This document shows, piece after piece, positions 47,088-58,500 of a stretch of DNA of 64,000 nucleotides. This DNA is from Costus lasius. Its lineage: Eukaryota; Streptophyta; Magnoliopsida; Zingiberales; Costaceae. A model generated the notes under the pieces. The model ran no database searches, was not told where the DNA came from, and worked only from the letters and a program-made list of their open reading frames with translations. The stretch is taken from contig JANVAS020000222.1 of the NCBI GenBank assembly GCA_027563935.2, positions 4,712,001 through 4,776,000 on the forward strand. The letters run 5' to 3'. Made by a program: the position numbers and the translations under genes. Numbering within the stretch: position 1 is the stretch's first letter; each line of letters opens with the position of its first letter.

Positions 47088-48443
47088 TGATGTAGGGACA
47101 TCTTCAAGGGTTAATTATGCGTGACATCATTTTGGAAAATTGTTGCATGTTGATGTTTTGAACTTGTTAATTTCATGCACTTCATGTGATTGTAATGTTG
47201 CTACAGACTATATTTGCTTTCAGCACTTGTTGTTTTATGTTGTAGCTAGGGCTAGCCTAGGTTTACTTTAAAGTCTTTATGTTATTTTGTAGTGGTTGTG
47301 ATAGGTTGTCATAGTCTAGGTTCATGCCCACCTGTATTGCGCATGCTGCACCTAACCTTCCAACCCTGAAGTGAACTTGGCATAATGAAAGTTCAGCTCC
47401 AATCAGCCCATTGAGAAAAGACAATGTCAAAGACAAGCCGGTTCATGATCAGACTCAGCTCAAGTGTCAACTTCAACACACCGCCCAAAGTTAACTCGAG
47501 TTCATGTCCAGCAACTCCATCCAAGTTCATCCACCTCATTCAGTCAAACCCATGGAGATCCCATGATGCATTCAATCCAAAATCAAATGGAGATCCCAAG
47601 AAATATTCAATCCCAAAACCAAATGGAGACCCCATGAAATGTTCAATCCCAAAATCAAATGGAGACCCCATGAAATGTTCAATCCCAAAATCAAATGGAG
47701 ATCCCATGACACATTCAATCCAAAATGGAGCGTCATGGAGATCCCAAGAAATACTCAATCCAAAACCAGGTCAGCCATCAAGATAAATTGAAGATAGCTT
47801 GCACAAATATCAATGTCCAACTCAGCGCAAGGACCGACCGCAATAGCCTATCAGAATAGACCAAAACGAGAAGGCGCCAGCAAGTGAAGAATACCAACGG
47901 TTGTTTTAGACCAAAACAAGGAGGCGCCAGCAAGTGAAGAATACCATGGGTTGTTTCAGAATGCCAAGGGTCGTTTCTATATTGGGAGGAAAGGTTTAAG
48001 CGAGCATTGTTCACTCTTGCACTAACTTTTGAAAATTCTGAATTTGGTAAACCTTGTGTTAGCGTGTGGAAGAGTCGAGCTTGCTCCTCTTTGGGTTGAG
48101 CTTGCTCCCCTGTGTCTCTCGGTTCTTCAATCTTCCCTGCCTGCATCTTACCGACTAGCATCCTCCACTACTTTCAGCGCTACTATTCCCATTACTGAGT
48201 TCAACTGCCTTCATCAAATCATCTCCTGGGCTGGATTCGGCATCATTGAAGAACACTCAAATCAGCATCCGGAACACTCTTCATCTCAGTCATCATCTAA
48301 AGGGTTAAGATGGGGTCAGCCCCTTCCCCTAGGGGTTCCTAGGTGCATTCTTTCCATCTTTTACTAATACTTGCGCTTATCATTTTTGATTAGAGCCACA
48401 TACCTAAGGTGATTCTTGGGCTAGGATTTAACGTCCTTCATCA
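47088..48443 (+). repeat. L2 3' LTR
   Basis: 1356 bp, TGATGTAGGG...CCTTCATCA. The last 139 bp match the 5' LTR end at 11890-12028. The exact start is inferred from the terminal inverted repeat; 46975 is an alternative. Confidence 0.7.
47549..47730 (+). repeat. 36-bp tandem repeat in the L2 LTR
   Basis: About five units on a 36-bp period starting AAATGGAGA at 47585, 47621, 47657 and 47693, with a diverged unit before them. The two central units are identical. Confidence 0.88.
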
Positions 48444-49045
48444 CAACATTTCCTGAAGAATGAGTAACTCTTGCCATTTTTACTTCTAGTAATCTGATTA
48501 GTCTTCTTCTTGCAGGAATTTAGTGAGCTTGGATGAATTGCAAACCCAGATCTATGGCACGTCTAGGAAGAACATGATTCTTTATACGACTTGGAAGAGT
48601 TGGTCCCATTGAAATGTCACTGGATCGTCCTACGCTACATAACAAATTATGCTGAGTGATTAATTTCTGCTACTCTCTCATTTACTAATCTGAGTAGCTT
48701 GCTTGTTGCAAATGCCTACTTGTCCGACAGATCTGAACTCTATAATTTTGATACCATTCAAAAGAACTAATTTAGTTTTACAATGTGGTTCAGTTCGCTT
48801 GAATTTTTTATCATTCTATCGTACTCCATGGCATGGCAACTTTGCATAACTAAATATTCTCTGTTGTGCTGCTTTTTTCTGGTTGCTTGCTAAAATTTTG
48901 ATCTTTATTATGAAAATAAAACAAATAAATAATTGAATTTTAAATCAGTAGTTTTACCTCACGCTTCCCTTTATTTTGAAAATAAAAAAAATAAATAATT
49001 GAATTTTAAATCAGTAGTTTTACCTCATGCTTCCCTCCTGCATCA
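48444..49045 (+). repeat. L5 5' LTR, 3' part
   Basis: Begins with caaca, the probable right target duplication of L2, and ends CCTGCATCA three bases before a primer site. It contains a 66-bp tandem duplication (about 48908-49040) including AAATCAGTAGTTTTACCTCA. Confidence 0.65.
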
Positions 49046-49319
49046 ACTTGGTATCAGAGCAGGTTAGTGGTCAACTCTTGTCTGCCCACATGATCCTTAG
49101 TTTGAATTTTGTTTTGTGAAAAAAAAATAGTTTTGCTTTCATGTTTTGTTGCTTACTGCTTTTGCATGTTTTGCTATTTGTTTGCTGTTAAAAAAAAAAT
49201 CTTGCTATGTGCTTTCATGTTTAGTTGTTTGTTGCATTTGCATGTTTGTTAAATTATTTGTTAGAAAAAAAAATACTTGCTCACATGCTAGTTACACCCC
49301 AAACTTCTCATAACACATC
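49046..49319 (+). other. L5 leader
   Basis: T-rich sequence with repeated GTTTG/TGCATGTTT motifs and several A-runs. No gene. Confidence 0.6.
49049..49060 (+). other. Primer-binding site, L5
   Basis: TGGTATCAGAGC three bases after the LTR end; initiator methionine tRNA type. Confidence 0.85.
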
Positions 49320-49769
49320 ATGGTGCATCACTTTTATCAAAGGGAAATCACACCCAAAAAAGAACTTATATCTAAAAGGGACAACTATAAGGTTCTCACA
49401 CATAGGCCTAATAGTTTCAAAACTCATGTTTGGTGCAATGGTTATAAGGGTAGAACTATTATTGATCATTTTGTGAAGTTTAATGTTATACCTATTGATG
49501 CCCTTGAACGATTTGGCCTCACCATAGAGAAACATGTTAACCCTTACATGATAACTTGGGATGATTTGACTATATCTATAGTTGATTTTCAATGCCTAGT
49601 TCCCATACAGTTAAACAATATCAAAACTAAAATTTGGTGTGATGTGATGAGTTTAGAAGGCTTTGACATTTTATTAGCCAAAGAATTTATGCATGATTTT
49701 CAAGGATATTATTTTAGCAAACCTTGGTGTTATAGTTTTATTCATAAAGGTTTGGAACATATAGTCTAA
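49320..49769 (+). CDS. L5 retropepsin-like protein without the DSG motif, 149 aa
   Basis: Intact ORF. The layout follows the Gypsy protease region found in plant elements. FKTHVWCNGYKGRTIIDHFVK corresponds to the first strand and active-site loop, and LERFGLTIEKHVNPYMITW to the conserved NPY...W stretch. IKTKIWCDVMSLEGFDILLA corresponds to the VCDVV...LLLGRPW end. Where active enzymes have Asp-Ser/Thr/Gly-Gly this protein has Asp-His-Phe, so it is unlikely to cleave. There is no gag before it and no reverse transcriptase after it. It may be a decayed protease, or a fold kept for RNA or particle binding; the second idea is inference. The family match is from memory of conserved patterns. Confidence 0.6.
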   Translation: MVHHFYQREITPKKELISKRDNYKVLTHRPNSFKTHVWCNGYKGRTIIDHFVKFNVIPIDALERFGLTIEKHVNPYMITWDDLTISIVDFQCLVPIQLNNIKTKIWCDVMSLEGFDILLAKEFMHDFQGYYFSKPWCYSFIHKGLEHIV

Positions 49770-49776
49770 CCTAAAG

Positions 49777-50592
49777 ATGAAAAAGCCAACACATAGCCTT
49801 TGTAAGGAGATACATGAACAAATTGAAGAGATTAAGCAAGAGATAAAGAGACTTATGGAGAAGTCCTTGCAAAGAGAAGATGGGAGTTCAACCCCTTTAG
49901 AGCTCAAGCAAACTTTAGAGCCTACTTTAGAGCCTAAACCATGTCTTGATGAAACCACTGAATATGAAGAAGCAAGTAATGAAGAGCCAAACCTTGAGGT
50001 AGCACCAATTGCTTTACCTTCAATTTTAGGGCCCATACCCATAGGTTCTCAACTTGACCTTAGCACTACTATTAGAGAATCTAAAGATGACTTGCCTAAA
50101 TATCTAGATGAATCCAAATCTATAGGTCTTCTTGATCATTACTATGAGTTAGATCCTTTTGAAATTGACTTAGATCCTCATCCTCAACCCCTAGGACATA
50201 CCTTAGAATTAGAAGACCCTATGATCCTTTAGTCTTGTCTTTTAGGTCCATCTATCCCTACCCTTAAACCACCTTTGGGACCAACAAAACATAATGAACT
50301 CAAACATGCTTTGCACTCTACACTTATTCAAGTTGAGTATATTGATTTCATCATTCCTTGTTCTTTTCTAAGTCCTATGATTTTCTATGACAAACTTACT
50401 AATAAGCACGGCCGAGAAAGGGAATTCAATGCAGGTAAACCTAGACTATGGACATTGACTCTTGCCCCTCCAGAACTTCTCCACCTACACAATAACAATT
50501 CTTCTGGGAAGAATTTTTTTCACTTGGAGAGAAATGATGGAGGCAGAGACCACAAGCCACGAAGGTACAAGTGGAGTCTACAAGTACCCTAG
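49777..50592 (+). pseudogene. L5 acidic protein of unknown function, one stop
   Basis: A frame from ATG 49777 with a TAG at 50230-50232 that continues to 50592. The first 151 codons start with a short charged helix (EEIKQEIKRLMEKS) and are rich in Glu, Pro and Asp (LEPTLEPKP, ELDPFEIDLDPHPQP). The remainder has a hydrophobic stretch (YIDFIIPCSFLSPMIF) and ends with NSSGKNFFHLERNDGG, like the tail before the 3' LTR in Gypsy pol genes. I do not recognise the protein. It starts seven bases after the retropepsin-like ORF in a different frame. Confidence 0.5.
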
Positions 50593-50962
50593 TACAAGGC
50601 CTGGAAGTTCTAAAATAAGCTAGCAAGCTCTCTCAAATACACTAGCTCAATAATTAGGAAAAGGACTATTTCAACCACTCAAAAAACTCAAGATGCTCAA
50701 GCTCTCAACGATCGAAGGAGTTGCCGCATCAAATCAGGAGTTGTATATGCGCCAACCAATTTAGCCACTCTGATATGCGCCAGCATCAAATCTTCAAATC
50801 AGCCAATTAAGGGATCTCTTCAAGGCCAAGTCAACGCTCATCTGCTATGCTCGAAACCTTGCAGCGCAAACTTAGCAACCAAGTAAGGAATCACCAACGT
50901 CTCTTGCAGCCACCTTCGCTCAGCCCAAAGCTCAACACACAAGGAAAGCTGCAATGTCTTTG
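50535..50962 (+). repeat. L5 3' LTR, 5' part (inferred)
   Basis: Starts TGATGG 20 bases after the hairpin AATTCTTC-tgg-GAAGAATT (50497-50515) and a purine-rich GGAGAGAAA. It is cut by the C2 LTR at 50963. The matching part of the 5' LTR is outside the window, so this rests on the terminal motif and position only. Confidence 0.45.
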
Positions 50963-51899
50963 TGTTGGTGTATATGCCCTAGGACCTAGTTATGGTCCAT
51001 AATTGTACTACTTGACTTTGATATTTATATATATCATTCTGGCATTGTCATTATCAATGTTTGTCTACATCTGCGATTATGTACTTACATGATAATGTCC
51101 CTGGAAGAATGTTATTGGAGCCAAACTTTATTTTTGGCAGGTTGACCCAAATTTGACCATGGTTAGGTCACATTTGGATTTGGGTTGCATTGGATTGGAT
51201 CCAATTGCTTAATCAACCCATTCAATGAGGTTTGGGCTTGCTCATTACCTAATGAGGCCCAATAACAACCCCATTGGCACCTAAGGGGTATAATGGGGAG
51301 AGATCCAACCCCATTGGCGCCTAAGGGGTATAATGGGGTTAGGATGGCCAAAGTTGCTTCATTATGTGCCTAGCCCTAACCCTAGACGCCCCCTCTCTTG
51401 CATGCTACTCCTTGGAGGCGTGAGAACACATAGAGAGGCGAGAGCAAGGGAAAGAGGCGCATCTTCCATCAAAACCTAGCCGCAAGTGTTCTTCTTCCTC
51501 TCCTTCTTCTCTTGGCGTAAGAAGGGCTTGAGAGAGTGGCAGCTTTCCTCTTCCCATCCTTCTTCATCCTTGGCGCATACTCTTGGAGGGTGGCGCAACT
51601 TGAAGAAGGTGATACAAGGCTTGGATCTTCTTCCCAAGGCTAGCACCGGGCATGGAAGAAGAGGACTCGAGGCATCTGTGTGTGTGAGATTGCAAAGGGC
51701 GCACGCTTGGGCGTCTACCATGACATCGGCCTCATTTTGCTGTAAGGTATATTCTATCTCATCGTGTCAACTCCCTCGCATGCGATCTTCACTGGGTTTT
51801 TGGGACTGGCTCGTTTCAGGGATATTGCTTCCGCTGTGCAATGTATTTGTGTAATTTCTATCTCTGAAAATTGTAAAATATCCCCGGGGTTTCCCAACA
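50963..51899 (+). repeat. C2 5' LTR
   Basis: 937 bp, TGTTGGTGTATATGCCC...GGGTTTCCCAACA. It contains ATG (51720) followed after nine codons by AAG|GTATAT, a donor-like site at the same relative place as in C1, but joining it to the C2 acceptor would not be in frame. The fragment at 11539-11889 is from the same family. Confidence 0.88.
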
Positions 51900-52055
51900 G
51901 TGGTATCAGAGGCAAGTTGCGAGACTCGAATGATGTATTTTTATGCTTTTCCATGCTCACATGTCATATCTCAATTTTTGCAAATTGCATGATCACATGG
52001 CAAACGATTTTTCTAAAGTAGGAAAAATTAGGGTTTCTTGTTTCTATCATCTTTT
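51900..52055 (+). other. C2 leader, first part, with primer site
   Basis: GTGGTATCAGAGG at 51900-51912 directly follows the LTR. The leader is broken by C1-e after ctttt (52051-52055). Confidence 0.75.
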
Positions 52056-53746
52056 TGTTGGGGTATGCCCTTAAGGCTAATGTTTGAGGCCTTGGGATTC
52101 TTTCAGTATCATGTATAAACTCCTATGTTTATAAAGGCAATGGTTGTTATTCAGTTTGTTACATTGTCTGCTGCAATAAGTGTGCTTCTGAATAATGTCT
52201 CAAAGCTGTTCAGCTAGGCTGACATGCTATATGTCCTTAGTTGAGATATCTTGGTGAACATGAGACAGCCTTGATATGATTGAGACTAATATGTGTTCTA
52301 ATCTTATAGGATGCTTCGAGCATGGAATAAGATGTAGACTCATGGGTACATTGGATGTACTGGACAGACCCTACTAGGATATTCCATTGCTTGTCACAAT
52401 GTGAATAATCCTTGTTTGCAACAAGTGGCACATATCCTCTGACTTGAGATCACTTGTGTTTCTAAATGATGATTGTCATTGTTTTGAGGTAGTTCAATAT
52501 CATTTGAAACATAATGGTTATAGACTATCTTGGATAATGATCATGAGTCAGGTTAGGGCACTAGTGATAGATATAGGATTGCCGTCTCCTTGATTGGAGT
52601 GTGATGTTCTAAAGGGGCCCCCCTGGATGAGATGATTGAGAAAGTGTATGGCCATACCCAGGTGACTATGTTCATCTGATCTAATCATGCTCATCATATT
52701 GGAGCTACAGGCTTGACACGCTTGTCCAATAAGAACATCCAGTGGCAAAGGAAACATGTATGCCTAGTGAAGTGGATTCACACTTGTGCTGTGGTTTGGG
52801 TGTAGTCTTGGAAGACTCTTTCCTTTATATCGGGAGACAGTGATGTGTTGCTAGATACCCCTCACTGATTGTGATAACGTAAGTTATCGTTACCGACATT
52901 TAAAGGAAACCCTTAGGGTCGCACAATTTGATGATATGGCTTACTTAAGTCAGATCGTGTGGACTGAATTGTTTGGGTTCAGTTTAAAGGGATTTAAACT
53001 CTGATTGTAAGTGAGATCTGGTCTGATCATGTTTGATTGATTAGGGCTTGAGATCGGTAAGCTTCGATTGAGAGATTGGATGCTAGATCGGTGAGATCAG
53101 GAGCATCAAGAGATGAACGGTTAGATCTTGAACCTTAGGGTTTATTGTGATCTAGACCATATGGCTTGGGTTAATTGGTCTTTGAACCAACCCAAAAATG
53201 AACCAACTTATTATGTGAGCGCATGGTTCATTGAGGAGAGAAAAATGCGATTGGTTCGTGGGTACATGAACGCATGATCGCATAAGAGAATAAGGCTAGC
53301 TATTTTTTGTAGCCACGCCTCCACGTTTTGAGTGGAACGCATCTCTTGTCGCCTCTCTCCTATTCTCGTCGCTTGCTCTCGTGTGGAAGTGGTTGTTCAC
53401 GCCTTGGAGAGAGTTTGCTCAAGCGAGAGATCATCTCAACTCCCCTTCCATTCGACAAGGACACTTGGAGATCCTTGCTAGCACAAGGAGCAACAAGAAG
53501 TAGCCGATCCATCGTCTTGTGTGCGTCATCTTTGGAGGAGAACCATTTCGTTCTCTCATTTCCAAGCCGCCACCCAATCTAATGGCGTTGGTAAGATCAC
53601 TTGTCGATCTTTGCAAGTTTTTATACAAGTTGATCATATGAACTATATGCGATCTTATGAAACCCTAAAATCATTGCTTCCGCTATCAAAGTTTTACATG
53701 CGCCTCCTAGTAGGGTTTCGCCCCCCTCATGAAAGGGGTACTTTCA
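52056..53746 (+). repeat. C1-e 5' LTR
   Basis: Possible TATA box at 52823-52830. Exon-1-like ATG GCG TTG (53582-53590) is followed by GTAAGA, the strongest donor match of all C1 copies. Confidence 0.95.
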
Positions 53747-55539
53747 ATTGGTATCAGAGCGAGGTTCTTGTAGAATCATATGATTGCTTGATGATTTGTG
53801 ATCCTTGTTTGTGTTTGATAAGTAGATCTAGTAGGAAGCATCTTGCGCATCTACATGTTAAGTAGTGAAAATACATGATGTATGTTTTTACTCCTTTGCG
53901 CATGTATGATGTATGATTGCGCATGTTGATAGTTGTAGTTTCTCTTAAAATACTTAATCACTTGCGCGCCTCACTAGATCTAAGTGACGCCTGCTATAAA
54001 CCCTTAGACGGGTTAGTAGGGTTGAAGTCATCCTCTAGGTAAGATCCAACCAGTCTGATCAGACCATCTGACAGCCTAGATGGGTCGACCAGATGGCACC
54101 TGTGCGCAAGCACGAGGTGGCTATAGGTCGACTGCAGACAGGCGTGTAGCGAGGTCTGGTTGAGACAACCAATGAACACTCTTGAGTTAGGCCCGGGGTC
54201 ACACCCGCTTGCCAGAACTCATGAAGGTTGTTCAGCCCTTTGCGCATGCATGGTTGACCATTAGGTCGACTCAAGTCAGTTAGGACTTGGTGCAGGCAAG
54301 GGCAGTGGATCTGACTAGGTCGGATGAGTGGATCCCTATTAATGGACCGTTGTAAGGTAGTAGGGCACATAAGGAAAATAAAAATTGATGCCAATGGGTT
54401 TTCAAAACCAATTTTATTTTCTGGTTTGGATCACATGTTGATTGGATGCCATCTGCTTGTTTATTTAATCTTATGTGGGTTACCCTTTTAATGTGTGCTG
54501 TGCTGGGGCCTGCGAGGCTGGATTAATTATAAATTATTATTTTTGTGATCTGCACATCACATGTCATTTAATTTATAAAGTGTAATTGACCTGCGAGTCA
54601 ATCTTGTCTAGATAGATTAAATTGTATTTTAATCAGACAAGAGCACAGAGCACACTTGGCAGAGGCGCATGCAGCAGTAGCTTGACCAGGTGGGAGGTCC
54701 AGGGTTCGACTCTGGGACAGGCGCATTTACCTGGTGGGCGCACCTGAGCTGCAGTGGGCGCTTGGGCCCTGGGTTGGGCCAGATGAGATGCAAAAGACCC
54801 ATGAAGAGCTCAAGTGAAGACTTAAGTTAAAATTAAGGTCTTACTTAGGGTTACTTAGGGTTAGGGTTGGGCCAGATGAATTGCATGATTTATCTTCTGC
54901 TATCACCATAGGGTTTGCATGATAGTTAAGAAGATAAAAAGACCGTTAAAATCCAACACTAAAATATCAAGCACGTAAGCCTTCTGACGCGAAACCTCAC
55001 TGTTCTGACTATCGTTGGGGCCGTGTTGTACCCACTCAGTGGGCACGCCCATCTATCTTCAGACGGTGTGCGATTACACCTGCGTGTTACAGGGAAGGGA
55101 TTTATCGCTTCTCGTTGCTCAGCATAGCACGTGGTGGTCCAGGTAGTAGGTCAGGTCTGCTTGACCATGTAGGCTACATATGGGGCATATGTTAACTATA
55201 TGGAGGCAGCCATCTGTGGGATCAGAGACTGTGTTGTACCAACTCAGTTGGCACAGTCTGCTGGATTGCCCAGATGAAGGGGAATCGCATGGGTTGGCGA
55301 TTGGCAGGGACTGCCTACCAGAAATTAGTGCTTGTACTCTCTGTGCATCTTATCTCGCCTGAGCGGGACGCGGAGACCAAGTATGAAATCTGGATCCCAT
55401 CTCACTAAAAGAGTCTTACTCTTTCGGACTGTTTTAATGGATTTTTCAGTCAGATAAAATAGTGAGAAAAGAATCTTTCTTAAGTCCTGGATTGATTCTA
55501 AACATTGATACTGACCTTGCTGTTCTTGCATTGTTGTAG
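53747..55539 (+). other. C1-e leader with primer site and RNA structures
   Basis: Primer site TGGTATCAGAGC starts at 53749. Palindrome core GTCTGATCAGAC is at 54053-54064 and box B-like GGTTCGACTCT at 54703-54713. Paired hairpins and the branched structure with GACTG/CAGTC as in C1-a are present. Putative acceptor ends at 55539. Confidence 0.7.
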
Positions 55540-58500
55540 ATTCCTGCAGCAACGAACACCATGAGCTTCAATGTGCGATCCCTACTGGAAAGGGAGAAGT
55601 TTGCTGGGCCAAACTTCTCAGACTGGTACGGACACCTTAAGATTGTTCTTAAGGCTGAGAGGAAACTGTATGTCCTCGAGACGGCTATACCGCCTCAACC
55701 CACTTCGAACGCCGCAAGGGCGGTTCGGGATGCCTATGAAAAGCATGTCAATGATAGCATTGATGTCGCTTGCCTGATGCTAGCGTCTATGACGCCACAG
55801 CTGCAGCGTCAGCATGAGGATATGTCTGCTATAGAAATGATAGCAAACCTCAAGATGCTGTATGCTGCACAGGCGAGGACTGAACGCTATAATTTGACCA
55901 AGCTTTTCTTTCAGAGCAAACTGGCTGAAGGGAGTCCAGTGGGAGCTCATGTGCTCAAGATGATTGGGCACAAAGAGGCTCTAGAGAAACTGGGGCATAC
56001 CATCAATCAGGAGCTTGCTGTAGACATTATTCTGCAGTCCCTCCCGGCCTCTTTCGATCCGTTCATTATTAATTTTAATATGAACAAGATCGACTGTACA
56101 CCGGCAGAGTTGCTGAATATGCTCTTGACTACAGAGGAAACTCTAAAGGGAAAGCCTTCAACCTCTGTCTTGATGTTTCCTTCAAGGAACAAGAAGAAGG
56201 GGAAGAAGGGCAAAGCCCCTGTCAAGAATTACAACAAGGCTCTGAAACAAAAGGTCAAGTGGTCAAAGGAATACAGATGTTTCCATTGTGGCCAGCTGGG
56301 TCACTGGAAAAAGGACTGTAAGGCGCTCCAAGGAGACAAGAAGGGAAGTTTCGCTTCTGGCTTAGGTATTTTTGTGACTGAGGTCATGTTTTCTTCTTCT
56401 ATTTCATGGGTGTTGGACACTGCATGTGGAGTTCACATTTGTTCAAATGTACAGGAACTCAAGAGAAGAAGACAGGTGGGACAGCATGAGGTGGACCTAC
56501 GAGTTGGAAACGGGGCATGGGTTGCTGCTGTTGCTGTAGGGGTTTATTACATCTCATTACCATCTGGACTTGTATTAGAACTGGACAATTGTTATTTTGT
56601 TCCGAGTATTACGAAAAATATTATCTCTATTCCTGCTCTTGTCAGGAAAGGATTTTCCTTTGAATGCAATATTTCAAAGTGTGTTCTTTCTAATGATAAT
56701 ATTGTTTATGCTACTGGATCAATTAACAATGGATTATTCATGTTGGACATGGAATGTTCTATACAAAATATTGATAATAAGAAAGCCAAGTATGCTGATG
56801 ACAGCACCTTGTTATGGCATACTCGTTTAGGCCATATTAACAAGAAGCGCATTAAGCGGTTGCATGATCATGGACTGCTGGGATCATTCTCCTATGAGGA
56901 GATTGATACATGCAAAGCTTGTTTACTGGGTAAAATGACGAAGTCTCCTTTTCCTAACAAAGGTCAAAGGGCTTCAGGTTTACTTGACCTTATACACAGT
57001 GATGTGTGTGGGCCATTTAGTAAACATGCCAGAGGTGGCTATTCATACTTCATCACCTTTACTGATGATTTCAGTAGATATGGGTATGTCTATCTAATGA
57101 GACATAAGAGTGAATCTTTTGACAAGTTCAAAGAGTTCAAAAATAAAGTACAGAATCAGCTAGGCCGAAATATCAAGGCACTTCGCTCAGATCGAGGTGG
57201 AGAATACCTAAGTCGAGAATTTACTGACTATCTGAAGGAGTGTGGGATTATCTCACAGCTCACTCCACCAGGAACACCGCAGTGGAATGGTGTGTCCGAG
57301 AGGAGGAACAGAACCTTACTGGATATGGTTCGTTCTATGATGAGTCAGGCTACTCTACCTAACTCCTTTTGGGGATTTGCACTGGAAACAGCTGCAAAGA
57401 TACTAAACCGAGTGCCATCCAAGGCAGTTTCAAAGACTCCATATGAATTATGGTATCGGAAACAGCCGAGCTTGACATTTATTAAGATCTGGGGTTGCGA
57501 GGCTTATGTCAAAAAGCTCGCCTCTGGGAAACTAGAGAGCAGATCTGAGAAATGTATCTTTGTCGGTTACCCTAAGGAAACTAAGGGTTATTATTTCTAC
57601 GATTCCAAAGAGAACAAGTATTTGTTGCTCGAACGGCCATTTTTCTTGAGAAGGAGTTTCTTCTGCAAGAGGCCAGTGGGAGAGAAATAAAGCTGGATGA
57701 GAATCCAGAGGAAGGACAAAGTAGTCAAGCACAGTTGGATGTGCCTGAGCCGGTAGAACAGGTTAGTGAACAACCTGAGGCTCAGATATCACGGGAACCG
57801 CGAAGATCGGGAAGGATCCGTCGACAGCCTGAGCGCTATGACAGAGTCTACATCATTGATAATGATGAACCCCTTACTTATGCGGATGCGGTCAGTGGAC
57901 CGGAATCAGCTAGATGGCTTGAAGCTATGCGAGCCGAAATGGACTCCATGTCAGATAACCAAGTCTGGGATTTGGTTGATCCGCCTCCGGGAGTAATCCC
58001 TATAGGCTGTAAATGGATCTTCAAGAAGAAGATTGACATGGATGGTAACGTGGTTACCTATAAAGGCAGGCTAGTTGCGAAAGGTTTCAAACAAATCTAC
58101 GGGATAGATTATGATGAAACTTTCTCTCCTGTAGCTATGTTCAAGTCTATTCGGATTATTCTCGCGATAGCAGCATATTACGATTATGAGATCTGGCAGA
58201 TGGATGTGAAGACCGCTTTCCTTAATGGAAAACTGGATGAGGATGTGTATATGACACAACCTGCAGGTTTCACTAATCCATCAGATCGTCATAAAATATG
58301 CAAGTTAAAGAAGTCCATTTATGGACTTAAACAAGCATCAAGAAGCTGGAATATTCGTTTTGATGAATCAATATGTGAATTTGGTTTCATTAAGAATGAA
58401 GATGACCCGTGTGTTTATAAGAGGTTTAGTGGGAGCGTGATTACTTTCCTAGTCCTCTACGTCGATGATATCTTAATCATTGGAAACGATATTCCTGAAC

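Larger units (their letters stand above)
11890..48443 (+). mobile_element. L2, Gypsy-like non-autonomous LTR element, disrupted
   Basis: Visible parts are the 5' LTR end (11890-12028), primer site (12029-12042), leader (44730-45178), a gag ORF (45179-46744), a short 3' region (to 47087) and the 3' LTR (47088-48443). G1 interrupts it four bases after the primer site, with atacc duplicated at 12042-12046 and 44725-44729. The overlapping 139 bp of the two LTRs differ at three positions. No protease, reverse transcriptase or integrase is present, so the element fits the LARD type. The right flank caaca (48444-48448) is the expected right target duplication in L5; the left one is outside the window. 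Confidence 0.75.
48444..50962 (+). mobile_element. L5, small Gypsy-like non-autonomous LTR element (visible part)
   Basis: 5' LTR end (to 49045), primer site, about 1.5 kb internal region with a protease-like ORF and an acidic ORF, then a probable 3' LTR start at 50535 that is split by C2 at 50963. L2 is inserted in the 5' LTR. LTR ends are TGATG...CATCA as in L2, and both carry the same 8-3-8 hairpin shape before the 3' LTR, so the two families are probably related. The left part of the 5' LTR and the right part of the 3' LTR are outside the window. Confidence 0.6.
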
